Shown here: piece by piece, positions 44,959-53,124 of the stretch
Layout: every line of letters starts with the position of its first letter
Position numbering within the stretch: position 1 is the stretch's first letter
Source: an uncultured Sulfitobacter sp.
GTDB lineage: Bacteria; Pseudomonadota; Alphaproteobacteria; Rhodobacterales; Rhodobacteraceae
Length of the DNA: 64,000 bases
NCBI GenBank assembly: GCA_905182645.1
Contig: CAJJCJ010000004.1
Span: 62,001-126,000 of the forward strand
Direction of reading: 5' to 3'
Notes under the pieces: model-generated
Seen by the model: the letters and a program-made list of their open reading frames with translations, nothing else
Databases searched by the model: none
Told to the model about the DNA's origin: nothing
Translations under genes and position numbers: made by a program

Positions 44959-46299
44959 TTATCCTAACGCCAACTTTGTGGCCAATGTGTTTTGGCGGGC
45001 TATCACAGCACCCAAATCAATCGTCATCATGCGACCGCCCGCGACAACGCGGCGGCCTTCAACAAACAAATCCCGTACTTTATTGGGGCCAGCAAGCACC
45101 AAAGCCGCGGGGTCCCAACTTCCAGCAGATTCAATGCCAGTAACATCCCAGATTGCGATATCTGCACGCAGTCCGACGGCAATCTGGCCACAATCCACCC
45201 GTCCAAGCACCTGCGCGCCGCCACGGGTGGCAATAAACAGTGCCTCATCTGCGGACATGGCATCAGCACCGTTTTGCACGCGCTGCAACAGCATGGTCTG
45301 GCGGGCTTCACCCATCAGATTGCCCGTGTCATTGCTGGCTGACCCATCAACCCCAAGTCCGACCTTAACGCCCGCGTCGCGCATTTGGCGAATAGGCGCG
45401 ATCCCTGAACCAAGGCGGCAATTTGAGCACGGACAATGCGACACGCCTGTGCCTGATCTCGAGAATAAATCAATCTCTTGGCCGTCCAGTTTAACGCAAT
45501 GCGCATGCCAGACGTCGTCACCCGTCCAGCCCAGATCCTCGGCGTATTGACCGGGCCTGCAGCCAAATTTTTCCAATGAATAGGTTATATCTTCGTCGTT
45601 TTCGGCCAGATGAGTATGCATCATGACACCTTTGTCGCGGGCCAATATGGCAGCGTCACGCATCAAATCACGGCTCACGGAAAACGGGGAACAGGGGGCA
45701 ACGCCGACGCGGACCATCGCGCCCTCGCTTGCGTCATGAAACGCATCAATGACACGAATGCAGTCATCCAGAATGGCAGGCTCTGCCTCGACCAATGCAT
45801 CAGGTGGCAAGCCCCCATTGCTCTCGCCGATGCTCATGGCGCCACGCGTCGGGTGAAACCGCAGCCCAACCTCGGACGCAGCGGCAATCGTATCATCCAA
45901 GCGCGACCCGTTTGGATAAAGATACAGATGATCCGACGTCAATGTGCAACCCGACAATGCAAGCTCGGCCAAGCCAACTTGGGCAGAGATATACATCTCT
46001 TCTGGGCCAAATTTGGACCAAATCGGATAAAGCGTTTGCAGCCAGCCAAACAGCAGCGCGTCTTGACCACCAGGCACAGCCTTGGTCAGCGATTGATAAA
46101 GATGATGGTGGGTATTGACCAAACCAGGCGTGACGACACAGCCCGATACATTAACAATCTCAGCGCCTTCAACAACCAAATCAGGACCGATCGCCGCAAT
46201 GACACCGCCAGAAAGATGAATATCAACGCCGCGCTGGCGACTACGGGTGTCATCCATTGTCAGAACAACATCCGCGCCGCGCAAGATCACGTCAGCCAT
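44959..46299 (-). CDS. 8-oxoguanine deaminase-like amidohydrolase
   Basis: A 446-residue metal-dependent amidohydrolase of the TrzA/AtzB/8-oxoguanine deaminase group. Motifs: VVTPGLVNTHHHLYQSLTKA (zinc HxH; the HHHLYQ-x-LTRA string marks this subgroup), GWLQTLYPIWSKF, SDHLYLYPNGSRLDDTIAAA, HTHLAENDEDI, HAHCVKLDGQEIDLFSRSGTGVSHCPCSNCRLGSGIAPI and GLGVDGSASNDTGNLMGEARQTMLL. Often annotated hydroxydechloroatrazine ethylaminohydrolase, while 8-oxoguanine or isoxanthopterin deamination is more plausible in a marine heterotroph. The start at 46299 has AGGAG seven bases upstream and overlaps the hisN-like gene by eight bases. Confidence 0.88.
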   Translation of the reverse strand: MADVILRGADVVLTMDDTRSRQRGVDIHLSGGVIAAIGPDLVVEGAEIVNVSGCVVTPGLVNTHHHLYQSLTKAVPGGQDALLFGWLQTLYPIWSKFGPEEMYISAQVGLAELALSGCTLTSDHLYLYPNGSRLDDTIAAASEVGLRFHPTRGAMSIGESNGGLPPDALVEAEPAILDDCIRVIDAFHDASEGAMVRVGVAPCSPFSVSRDLMRDAAILARDKGVMMHTHLAENDEDITYSLEKFGCRPGQYAEDLGWTGDDVWHAHCVKLDGQEIDLFSRSGTGVSHCPCSNCRLGSGIAPIRQMRDAGVKVGLGVDGSASNDTGNLMGEARQTMLLQRVQNGADAMSADEALFIATRGGAQVLGRVDCGQIAVGLRADIAIWDVTGIESAGSWDPAALVLAGPNKVRDLFVEGRRVVAGGRMMTIDLGAVIARQNTLATKLALG

Positions 46300-47110
46300 C
46301 AATAATCTCCTGCAATGTGGCCAATGCAACCGCGTGCACATCCGCGTTTGCCGCAGCAATCACGCGACCCCCAAGATGCGCCACGCCACCCTGCCAATTT
46401 GATACAATGCCGCCCGCGGCCTTAATCACGGCAATCGGGGCGTGAATGTCGTAGGGCTGCAAACCAGCCTCGATCACCAAGTCGACCTGCCCCGCGGCCA
46501 GCAATGCATAGCCGTAACAGTCCATGCCATAGCGGGTCAGCTTTACTGCTTTGGACACCGCCTCGAACGCGCGACGTTCCAACGGCGTGCCCACTTCTGG
46601 GAAGGTGGAAAGTAAAGTCGCGTCTGGCAAATGGGTGCGCGCACGGGTCACCAATGGGGTTGTGCCGTGCGGGCCAGTCAATGTGGCGTGGCCAAACCCA
46701 CCCACAAATCGCTCGCCGATATAAGGTTGATCAATGATGCCAAACTGCGGACCAGCTACATTTGAAACGGCGATAAGAACACCCCACGTCGGTGTTCCGC
46801 TGATATATCCACGCGTGCCATCAATCGGATCAAGCACCCAAGTTAGGCCAGACGTCCCCGCACTCGTGCCCATTTCTTCGCCCAAAATACCATCATCAGG
46901 GCGCTCAACCTCTAGAATCGCGCGCATCGCGGCCTCTGCCGCACGGTCCGCTTCGGTGACGGGATCAAAAATCGCATCAGGTTTGGATTTATCGTCTGAA
47001 ACGAGATCAGGCGTACGAAACAAACGTAAGGTTTGGACGCGCGCAACGTCTGCAAGCAAATGCGCGACGCGTACGATATCTTGCTGTGTTGCTTTATCTA
47101 TAGAGAGCAT
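46292..47110 (-). CDS. hisN: Inositol-monophosphatase-family phosphatase, HisN type
   Basis: A 272-residue Mg2+-dependent phosphatase. The metal-binding motifs are FDPVTEADRAAE, GILGEEMG, WVLDPIDGTRGYISGTPTWGVLIA and YDIHAPIAVIKAAGG. The GTRGYI-x-GTP-x-WG form is the one seen in alphaproteobacterial histidinol-phosphatases rather than true inositol monophosphatases, so histidine biosynthesis is the likely role. No his genes adjoin. It is first in a pair with the deaminase gene. Confidence 0.85.
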   Translation of the reverse strand: MLSIDKATQQDIVRVAHLLADVARVQTLRLFRTPDLVSDDKSKPDAIFDPVTEADRAAEAAMRAILEVERPDDGILGEEMGTSAGTSGLTWVLDPIDGTRGYISGTPTWGVLIAVSNVAGPQFGIIDQPYIGERFVGGFGHATLTGPHGTTPLVTRARTHLPDATLLSTFPEVGTPLERRAFEAVSKAVKLTRYGMDCYGYALLAAGQVDLVIEAGLQPYDIHAPIAVIKAAGGIVSNWQGGVAHLGGRVIAAANADVHAVALATLQEIIDG

Positions 47111-47180
47111 TTCGCGCTACCGTTTGCTTATTATTGTTCAACAATCGGTAACGCGCAGACCCCCCACTGGTCAAGCAGCC

Positions 47181-47549
47181 TTAAGCGACTTCGCTCAAAA
47201 CGCGGGCCAAATCGAATAGGCGGCGACGCTGATTTTCAGGAATAGCATAATACGACCGCAACAATTCCAACGCCTCTTTGTCTGTCAGAACATCGCTTGG
47301 CACGTCGCCTTCGCCGGGTTGGGCAGCGGATGCGTCTAGACCCTCAAAAAAGAACGATACTGGCACGGTCAACACGTTCGCGATGTCCCAAAGACGGGAG
47401 GCGCTGACGCGGTTCATGCCTGTTTCATATTTCTGGATTTGCTGAAATTTGATCCCAACAGCCTCTGCCAACTGTTGCTGGGTCGTGCCATTCATCCAGC
47501 GACGTTGACGAATGCGTTTACCGACATGGACGTCTACATGATGCTTCAT
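47181..47549 (-). CDS. XRE-family regulator with C-terminal extension
   Basis: A 122-residue regulator. The HTH (about residues 10-65) is GKRIRQRRWMNGTTQQQLAEAVGIKFQQIQKYETGMNRVSASRLWDIANVLTVPVSFFFEG, the form common in alphaproteobacteria (the QQIQKYETG-x-NR-x-S signature). After an acidic linker the C-terminal helix is LTDKEALELLRSYYAIPENQRRRLFDLARVLSEV, a conserved dimerisation-like tail. Homologues influence polysaccharide or cell-cycle genes. An imperfect 22-base inverted repeat at 47672 may be its operator. Confidence 0.9.
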   Translation of the reverse strand: MKHHVDVHVGKRIRQRRWMNGTTQQQLAEAVGIKFQQIQKYETGMNRVSASRLWDIANVLTVPVSFFFEGLDASAAQPGEGDVPSDVLTDKEALELLRSYYAIPENQRRRLFDLARVLSEVA

Positions 47550-47807
47550 GGATCTATTCCTAACTTCAAAAATTCAACTGTTGGTAAAGTGGCAAATCAA
47601 AAGGGTCGAGCGCTTCCGGCTCAGTCCTCTGTGCCTCCTCTGCGATAAAACACGCAACGGTTGCAGCGCGCTACCTGACCTTTAGGACAGGTAAAAAGCT
47701 AATTTCTCACTTACAGAACCGATTGTGGTCGACAATTACTTCGGATCGGGCCAATAAAATAGCAAAAAGCCATTAAGAACACTAAGCATTTGGCAAAGGG
47801 GCATCAT
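47550..47807. other. Divergent intergenic region between XRE gene and quinone oxidoreductase gene
   Basis: 258 bases containing no convincing gene. It must hold promoters for both flanking genes. Its one structured element is the inverted repeat at 47672-47693. Confidence 0.5.
47672..47693. promoter_or_regulatory. Imperfect 22-bp inverted repeat, candidate operator
   Basis: TACCTGACCTTTAGGACAGG followed by TA: arms TACCTG and CAGGTA plus inner CCT and AGG pair, with single A mismatches between them. It is followed by AAAAAG on the plus strand and has no T-run on the minus strand, so an operator is more likely than a terminator. It lies 123 bases upstream of the XRE gene and 115 bases upstream of the oxidoreductase gene. 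Confidence 0.45.
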
Positions 47808-48785
47808 ATGCGCGCATTTCAGGTAGACAACTTTGCAGACGGTCCGCAACTTGCCATCACGCAACAACCGACGCCGTCAAAAGGCGAGGTTCTTTTAAAA
47901 ATCGACGCATGTGGTTTAAACTTTGCCGACCTTCTAATGACGAATGGCACCTATCAAGATACGCCCAAACCCCCGTTTTCGTTGGGAATGGAAGTCTGCG
48001 GAACAGTCGTTTCCCTTGGCGACAGCGTTGATACCCCAGCAATAGGATCCCGCGTCGCGGTGTTTGGTGGCTCCGGCGGATTGGCCGAATTTGGTGTTTT
48101 TCCAGCGGCAAATTGCTTACCAGTCCCAGACAATATGCCCTCTGATGTCGCCGCAGGGTTTTATGTGGCTTATGGTACATCCCATTTGGCGCTGACAGAT
48201 CGGGCACGCCTGCAAAAAGGCGAAACGCTCTTGGTTTTGGGCGCAGCTGGCGGTGTTGGGCTTACGGCGGTCGAAATCGGCAAAGCACTGGGTGCCAAAG
48301 TCATCGCAGTTGCACGCGGCGCTGATAAGCTTGCGGTTGCACGCAACGTAGGGGCCGATCACTTGATTGACAGCACGCAGGGTAATTTCACCGATGCAGT
48401 CAAAGCACTGGGCGGGGCCGATGTTGTCTATGATCCAGTTGGCGGCGACGGGTTCAAATCAGCCATGCGGGCCTGCAAACCAAAGGCGCGCATGATCGTC
48501 ATCGGTTTTGCTAGCGGGGACGTACCGCCAGTGCCCGCCAATATCATTTTGGTCAAAAACATCGACGTGCTTGGGTTTTATTGGGGCGGATACCTCAAGT
48601 TTGCGCCGCAAACTGTGATGGACAGTATTAACACGCTGATGGACATGTTTACTGCGGGTAAATTGAAGCCCCACGTCAGCCATGTTTTACCGCTGGATCA
48701 AGCCCAAGAGGCGCTCGAATTGCTCCGCTCGCGCAAATCCACAGGTAAGGTCGTGGTGACAATGGGGCCACCACCCGCAAGCTGA
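47808..48785 (+). CDS. NADPH:quinone oxidoreductase family protein (zinc-free MDR)
   Basis: A 325-residue medium-chain reductase of the quinone oxidoreductase subfamily. MRAFQVDNFADGPQLAITQQPTPSKGEVLLKIDACGLNFADLLMTNG is the N-terminal catalytic domain, LNFAD-x-L replacing the Cys zinc ligand of alcohol dehydrogenases. The cofactor fold has TLLVLGAAGGVGLTAVEIGKALGAKVIAVARGADK. C-terminus VSHVLPLDQAQEALELLRSRKSTGKVVVTM. The start at 47808 has AAAGGGG upstream. It converges with the LysR gene, two bases apart. Confidence 0.9.
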   Translation: MRAFQVDNFADGPQLAITQQPTPSKGEVLLKIDACGLNFADLLMTNGTYQDTPKPPFSLGMEVCGTVVSLGDSVDTPAIGSRVAVFGGSGGLAEFGVFPAANCLPVPDNMPSDVAAGFYVAYGTSHLALTDRARLQKGETLLVLGAAGGVGLTAVEIGKALGAKVIAVARGADKLAVARNVGADHLIDSTQGNFTDAVKALGGADVVYDPVGGDGFKSAMRACKPKARMIVIGFASGDVPPVPANIILVKNIDVLGFYWGGYLKFAPQTVMDSINTLMDMFTAGKLKPHVSHVLPLDQAQEALELLRSRKSTGKVVVTMGPPPAS

Positions 48786-48786
48786 A

Positions 48787-49665
48787 TTAAGCCGACACGA
48801 CCTGCGGCAACTGACCCATGCGGTATGCAGATGTGATCATCGCAACCAAATCATCCAGCGCAGGGCCAGCGCCTGCATCGCCACGGTAAAGATTGATCTC
48901 CATTTCGCCCAACGGCGGCAATCCGGCGCTGGCATCAATTTGTGACAGATGGCTGGGCGCAGTCCCCTCAAGGCTTGCATGCACAGCCAAATCCGCGCTG
49001 ACTGTCGCTTCAATCGCGGTTTGACCGTCGCCTTCAATCGCCATTTCCCACGGCATGCCCGCAGCATCCAAGCTGCGCTGCGCGGTGGTCCGAAATAGGC
49101 AGACGCTTGAGAACGCTAACCGCAACGGACGCGCCCGCCCCGCCTGCCCATTTGGCGCGCCGATCCAGATCATCTTGCGCCTCGTCACGGTCTGATGGCC
49201 CGGCGTGCCTTCGGGTTCTGTCGTCAGAATTATATCCACCTCGCCGCGGGCATGTTGTGCCTTAAGCAGGTTGGTGTTGGACGATATCAGTTTAATGCGC
49301 AAACGCGGGTACGCTTGTGCAAAGCGCTGCAATACCAGCGGAATCGCAGGGTAAATAATGTCACTTGGCACGCCAACCGTAATCTCGCCTTCATAATCCG
49401 TCGACGTCATGCGGCCATAGATTTCGTCGTTCAGCGCAAGCATCCGGCGGGCATAGCTCAGCAGTTGTTCACCCATTGGGTTCAACGCGATGGTACGGGC
49501 GGACCGGTCAAGCAACGCAATGCCAAGCCCGTCTTCCAATCGCTTGAGCTGCATAGAGACCGCAGACTGCGTCAGGTTCAAAAAACCCGCTGCCCGCGTA
49601 ACGCCACCCGCATCCGCCACCGCCACAAAGGACCGCAGAGCCGTTAAATCCAAATTTCGCGCCAT
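48787..49665 (-). CDS. LysR-family transcriptional regulator
   Basis: A 292-residue LTTR. HTH in LDLTALRSFVAVADAGGVTRAAGFLNLTQSAVSMQLKRLEDGLGIALLDRSARTIALNPMGEQLLSYARRML. The effector domain begins GEITVGVPSDIIYPAIPLVLQRFAQAYPRLRIKLIS. LysR genes are typically divergent from a target; here the divergent neighbour is the damaged DUF1127 gene and then the BI-1 gene. The ligand is unknown. Confidence 0.92.
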   Translation of the reverse strand: MARNLDLTALRSFVAVADAGGVTRAAGFLNLTQSAVSMQLKRLEDGLGIALLDRSARTIALNPMGEQLLSYARRMLALNDEIYGRMTSTDYEGEITVGVPSDIIYPAIPLVLQRFAQAYPRLRIKLISSNTNLLKAQHARGEVDIILTTEPEGTPGHQTVTRRKMIWIGAPNGQAGRARPLRLAFSSVCLFRTTAQRSLDAAGMPWEMAIEGDGQTAIEATVSADLAVHASLEGTAPSHLSQIDASAGLPPLGEMEINLYRGDAGAGPALDDLVAMITSAYRMGQLPQVVSA

Positions 49666-49748
49666 ATCAATTATCCTGATGCATTATCCAAAAAAATTTA
49701 TTTCACTTAAGTGTTGGAAAGCGCAATACATCAAGCATTCAAATATGA

Positions 49749-49988
49749 ACCACAAATCGCATCACGAAAGGACATGATTTTTCAGATCTAAGCCTCAACT
49801 CTTGCACCCCACGCCCTCGCGCCAGCCTTTGGGCACGCCTGACCGTTTGGCGCGCCTTGGGAAGGCAGCGGCGCGATTTGGCTGGACTGGATGCGCATCA
49901 GCTTCGCGACATCGGTATTACCGCGCAGCAAGCCGAAACAGAGGCCGCTCGGCCGGTTTGGGACGCACCTTCGCATTGGACACGGTGA
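49749..49988 (+). pseudogene. DUF1127 small protein without a usable start
   Basis: An open frame with no ATG, GTG or TTG until deep inside the domain. It reads DLSLNSCTPRPRASLWARLTVWRALG, then RQRRDLAGLDAHQLRDIGIT and AQQAETEAARPVWDAPSHWTR before TGA at 49986-49988. The L-x-x-L-D-x-H-x-L-R-D-I-G-I-T core and EAARPVWDAPSHW tail are typical of ~70-residue DUF1127 proteins, which bind RNA or modulate phosphate/carbon metabolism. An AAAGGA followed by ATG occurs at 49774, but that ATG is in a frame that stops after five codons, so the N-terminus appears frameshifted. A TTG at about codon 37 could yield a short core peptide. Confidence 0.65.
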
Positions 49989-50128
49989 CCAAACCGCGAC
50001 ATTCCGGCACAATTAAGAGAGTTTTCGCGACTTGCGTGCGTTGATCCTCTTGAAAACTGAGCAAATTCAGCCAATATTGGTTGTAAGGTTGCCGCTGATG
50101 GCACCACAGCGCTTACTGGAGGTCTGAA

Positions 50129-50848
50129 ATGGCTCAATTTGATACGATCCGCACGGCGGGCAATGTCCGCACTGCCGAGATCGATGAAGGGCTTCGCGCC
50201 CATATGAATAAAGTCTACGGCACGATGTCCGTAGGTCTGTTGCTGACGTTTGCGGCCGCTTGGGCCGTAGGTAATAACGCAATCTTAATGCAAACTCTGT
50301 TCACAGGCATGACACGTTATCTCGTGATGTTCGCACCGCTGATCATGATTTTCGCGTTTAGCGCGATGCTTAACCGCATGTCCGCCGCTGGCGCGCAGCT
50401 GTTCTTTTATGCATTCTCCGCGATGATGGGTGTCTCGATGTCTTATATCTTCGTTGTATTCACGGGGATTTCAATCGCGCAGACATTCCTGATCACATCA
50501 ATCGCCTTCGCCGGTTTGTCGCTTTATGGGTATACCACAAGGAAGGACATTTCTGGTTGGGGTGGCTTTTTGATCATGGGCGTTATTGGCCTCGTCGTTG
50601 CGATGGTTGTTAACATCTGGCTGCAGTCACCTGCTATCATGTTCGCTGTATCCGCAATTGGTGTACTGATCTTTGCGGGCCTCACAGCCTATGACACACA
50701 GAAGATCAAGAACGACTACATCGCACACGCCGCACACGGTGATAGCGAATGGTTGGGCAAAGCCGCCATCATGGGCGCGATCAACCTTTACCTTGATTTC
50801 ATCAACATGTTCCAGTTCCTGTTGATGTTCATGGGTGGCCGCGAATAA
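50129..50848 (+). CDS. Bax inhibitor-1/YccA family membrane protein
   Basis: A 239-residue seven-helix protein of the BI-1 (TMBIM) superfamily. HMNKVYGTMSVGLLLTFAAAWAVG is the first helix region, then FSAMLNRMSAAGAQLFFYAFSAMMGVSMSYIFVVFTG, GYTTRKDISGWGGFLIMGVIGLVVAMVVNIW, and the conserved FAGLTAYDTQKIKNDY, whose Asp takes part in the pH/Ca2+ latch. GGAGG precedes the ATG. It is followed by a clear terminator. The family is linked to membrane protein quality control (YccA with FtsH) or Ca2+ leak; which applies here is unknown. Confidence 0.93.
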   Translation: MAQFDTIRTAGNVRTAEIDEGLRAHMNKVYGTMSVGLLLTFAAAWAVGNNAILMQTLFTGMTRYLVMFAPLIMIFAFSAMLNRMSAAGAQLFFYAFSAMMGVSMSYIFVVFTGISIAQTFLITSIAFAGLSLYGYTTRKDISGWGGFLIMGVIGLVVAMVVNIWLQSPAIMFAVSAIGVLIFAGLTAYDTQKIKNDYIAHAAHGDSEWLGKAAIMGAINLYLDFINMFQFLLMFMGGRE

Positions 50849-50875
50849 TCAAACCTAAAGGTTTGAAACAATAGA

Positions 50876-50909
50876 GGGGCCGGTGCTAATGCACCGTCCC
50901 CATTTTTTT
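50876..50909 (+). terminator. Rho-independent terminator after the BI-1 gene
   Basis: GGGGCCGGTGC (50876-50886), loop TAAT, GCACCGTCCCC (50891-50901), with one internal mismatch, followed by ATTTTTTT. Strong and properly placed 28 bases after the stop. Confidence 0.9.
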
Positions 50910-50940
50910 GCTGATTGGCTAACCTACAACCACCTGCACA

Positions 50941-50980
50941 CCATAGCAAAAAGGGCCGCACATTTCTGCACGACCCTTTC
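50941..50980 (-). terminator. Rho-independent terminator after rpmG
   Basis: On the minus strand AAAGGGTCGTGCA, loop GAAA, TGTGCGGCCCTTTTTGC: a 13-base stem with two G-U pairs and a T-run. It lies about 25-60 bases 3' of the rpmG stop and faces the BI-1 terminator, separating two convergent units. Confidence 0.85.
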
Positions 50981-51003
50981 AAATTCTAATAAGAGGCGAT
51001 CAG

Positions 51004-51171
51004 TTACTTGATCTTGCCTTCTTTGTATTCCACGTGCTTGCGTACAACTGGGTCATACTTACGCACGACCATTTTCTCAGTCATGGTACGGGCGTTTTTC
51101 TTCGTTACGTAGAAGTGGCCAGTTCCCGCAGTGGAGTTCAGGCGGATTTTGATGGTGGTAGGCTTCGCCAT
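51004..51171 (-). CDS. rpmG: 50S ribosomal protein L33
   Basis: A 55-residue ribosomal protein, [20 protein letters not shown], then [20 protein letters not shown] and [15 protein letters not shown]. The sequence is the cysteine-free (zinc-independent) form of L33 normal in proteobacteria: the usual CxxC pairs are replaced by Ser/Asn/Tyr positions. It is short enough to be missed by length cut-offs. It is monocistronic, with a terminator downstream and rnpB about 130 bases upstream on the same strand. Confidence 0.95.
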   Translation of the reverse strand: MAKPTTIKIRLNSTAGTGHFYVTKKNARTMTEKMVVRKYDPVVRKHVEYKEGKIK

Positions 51172-51302
51172 GTCTCATCACTTTCTTGGGTTTAGGGCCA
51201 CGCGGCGCGCGGCACGTATATCTGATTAAGCCGTCTTTTACCCTCGTGCGGCCCCGAGTCAACCGCAAAGCGCCGCATCGGCGGCCTGCAGCCATAGAAA
51301 AG

Positions 51303-51678
51303 TGCGGGTGGTCTGTAAGCCGGATTTTGTCTAGGGCATCGCTGCCCCGAGATGATCATTCATCTGGACTGATTGTTACCAACCAGCCTCTAGCTGCCAA
51401 CCCGGGTCTCTGTGGTCCAAGCACCCACGCCGCAAGCGACACGAGACCCCTATTTGGCATTGCTCCCGGTGGGGCTTGCCGTGCCGTCTGTGTTGCCACA
51501 TCCGCGGTGGGCTCTTACCCCACCGTTTCACCATTACCTCCATATAGAAGGCAGTCTGTTCTCTGTGGCGCTATCCCTAGGGTTACCCCCGCTGGGTATT
51601 ACCCAGCACCGTGCTTTTCATGGAGTCCGGACTTTCCTCGAGGTGTTACCACCCCGCGACCATCCGACCACCCGCATC
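51303..51678 (-). ncRNA. rnpB: RNase P RNA, bacterial type A
   Basis: Catalytic RNA of ribonuclease P, which trims tRNA 5' leaders. Read on the minus strand it has the conserved 5' core GAGGAAAGTCCGGACTCC, then GGTAACCCTAGG, AGAACAGACTGCC, GGTAATGGTGAAACGGTGGG, GGTAAGAGCCCACCGC and the 3' core CAGATGAATGATCATC and ACAAAATCCGGCTTACAGACC. The terminal helix is GCGGGTGGTC with GACCACCCGC, which fixes the ends to within a few bases. About 375 nucleotides is normal. Long plus-strand open frames across it are artefacts. Confidence 0.96.
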
Positions 51679-51684
51679 TGCCAG

Positions 51685-52419
51685 CTACGTGCTAGGCGCG
51701 TTTGCGTCAACGGGGAATCGGTTTGCCAAATCAGTAAGCAAAGCCATGTCAGCAGCACACGGCGGCCCATGGGCGTGCGGGCGGTAATGCAATCGAAAGC
51801 AGTGCAGCGCCAGATCAGGGTCATCTGTGGCGGTAAAGCCCGCGCGCTGCATAAGCGGCACAAACTGTTCCAATGGTGCGGGATCGACAGCCGTTGGCCA
51901 CACAGCCAAGCCCATGCGCCCTAAGCGCTGCCAGTCAAACCGCGCACCTGGGTCGATCTTGCGGCCAGGGGCCATGTCTGAATGGCCAATAACGCGGTGC
52001 GCCGGAATATTCCAGCGGGTCATAATGCCCGCGATCAGATCGCAAAGGCTGTCCATCAATGGCGCAGAAAACGGCGAATACCCATCATTTGACAGCTCAA
52101 TCCCAATAGATGCGGAGTTCACATCCGTGACCCCGCCCCAACGCCCAGCTCCCGCATGCCACGCGCGCATATCCTCGGCAACCAGCGACATGACCTCGCC
52201 ATCAGGGGCAATCAGGTAATGGGCGGATACTTCTGTGTCAGGGTTGCACAGCGTGCGACAGGCAGCCGCCGTGTCTGGCATGGCCGTATAGTGAATGACG
52301 ATGATCGACGGCACAGCCCCCCCCTTGCGCAGCCCAAAGTTGGGCGACAAGAAATTAGAGGGCTGGCAGGTTAGGCCCGTCAGCGGCCTGCTGCTAACAA
52401 GAACGGTGCAGGATTCCAT
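51685..52419 (-). CDS. AmpD-type N-acetylmuramoyl-L-alanine amidase
   Basis: A zinc amidase (amidase_2 fold) of up to 244 residues that cleaves MurNAc from peptide in muropeptides or anhydro-muropeptides. IIVIHYTAMPDTAAACRTLCNP holds the first His ligand, VSAHYLIAPDGEVMSLVAEDMRAWHAGAG the substrate loop, IGIELSNDGYSPFS the Glu/Asn region, and HRVIGHSDMAPGRKIDPGARFDW the second His and the Asp ligand. No signal peptide, so cytoplasmic peptidoglycan recycling is likely. The start is uncertain: ATG 52419 overlaps the upstream gene by 40 bases with a weak SD. The stop lies just beyond the rnpB 5' end. Confidence 0.87.
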   Translation of the reverse strand: MESCTVLVSSRPLTGLTCQPSNFLSPNFGLRKGGAVPSIIVIHYTAMPDTAAACRTLCNPDTEVSAHYLIAPDGEVMSLVAEDMRAWHAGAGRWGGVTDVNSASIGIELSNDGYSPFSAPLMDSLCDLIAGIMTRWNIPAHRVIGHSDMAPGRKIDPGARFDWQRLGRMGLAVWPTAVDPAPLEQFVPLMQRAGFTATDDPDLALHCFRLHYRPHAHGPPCAADMALLTDLANRFPVDANAPST

Positions 52420-53096
52420 CCGCAGGCGAAGCCATCACCATCAGGATCAAGTCCCTTGCGATCGCGCTCCGGTCCACCACTGACCAAGAAATCGCGCTGT
52501 GCGGCATCTGGCGACATGTATTTCACGCAGTTGCGCTGAAACCGCGCTTGGGTCCCAAAGATCGACCGTGAATACCATTCTTGACCCATTTGGTTGGGCG
52601 CATTTAATGCGTAGTCAACAATATTGGGGCCAGTGTCCGCAGGGCGGGTAGGCAATGCAGTTGGCTGGATTTGCTCGCGAGCAGCGGCTTGAGTCGCACG
52701 GCGTTGCGCATCCGACTCGATCGATTCGCGACCGGAGACGGCGCTAAATTCCTGTTCGTCCGAAATAGCACCATTGTTGCTGGCAGGCGCAGCAGCGGCA
52801 ACCACGCTGGCCGATGGCTTCATCGCCGACATCGGCGCGCCGTTTGGCGCGGCTTGACCAATGCCCGCAGCGGCCAGATCAGACGATCCGATCGCACCTG
52901 TTTGCACGGACGCTGGGGCGGCAAATGTCGTGGACCCAGACGCGGCCAAAGCGGCGTCACGGCGGGCACGTTCCATGGCGAAATCGGCAGCGCTGCTAAA
53001 CCCTGGTCCTGCGTTGCTTGCAGGCACCGGCGGGGTGCAGGCCTGTAAAATGACCATACCAATAACTGCGACGCCCAGCATTTTCACGATATTCAC
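52380..53096 (-). CDS. Lipoprotein with C-terminal excalibur-like calcium motif
   Basis: A 238-residue predicted lipoprotein. The signal is (M)NIVKMLGVAVIGMVILQAC, with Cys20 in lipobox LQAC. A long Ala/Ser/Pro-rich low-complexity region follows (about 25-150). The C-terminus YMSPDAAQRDFLVSGGPERDRKGLDPDGDGFACGWNPAPF has the excalibur-like D-x-D-x-D-G-F-A-C-G-W-N-P calcium-binding pattern. The start is GTG at 53096 or the in-frame GTG at 53087, which has a better-spaced AGGT. It lies upstream of the amidase and downstream of gatA on the same strand, and may act at the cell wall. Confidence 0.75.
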   Translation of the reverse strand: MNIVKMLGVAVIGMVILQACTPPVPASNAGPGFSSAADFAMERARRDAALAASGSTTFAAPASVQTGAIGSSDLAAAGIGQAAPNGAPMSAMKPSASVVAAAAPASNNGAISDEQEFSAVSGRESIESDAQRRATQAAAREQIQPTALPTRPADTGPNIVDYALNAPNQMGQEWYSRSIFGTQARFQRNCVKYMSPDAAQRDFLVSGGPERDRKGLDPDGDGFACGWNPAPFLLAAGR

Positions 53097-53124
53097 CTAC
53101 CCTAAACAAACGTATTTACGATCT

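Noticed and set aside
47133-47145. ATTGTTCAACAAT palindrome upstream of hisN
   Set aside because: A 6-base arm in AT-rich sequence is weak evidence. It could be an operator but is not distinguishable from chance.
51186-51924. Long plus-strand open frames over 51.2-51.9 kb
   Set aside because: They are antisense to RNase P RNA and the amidase gene. The RNA core sequences explain the region fully.
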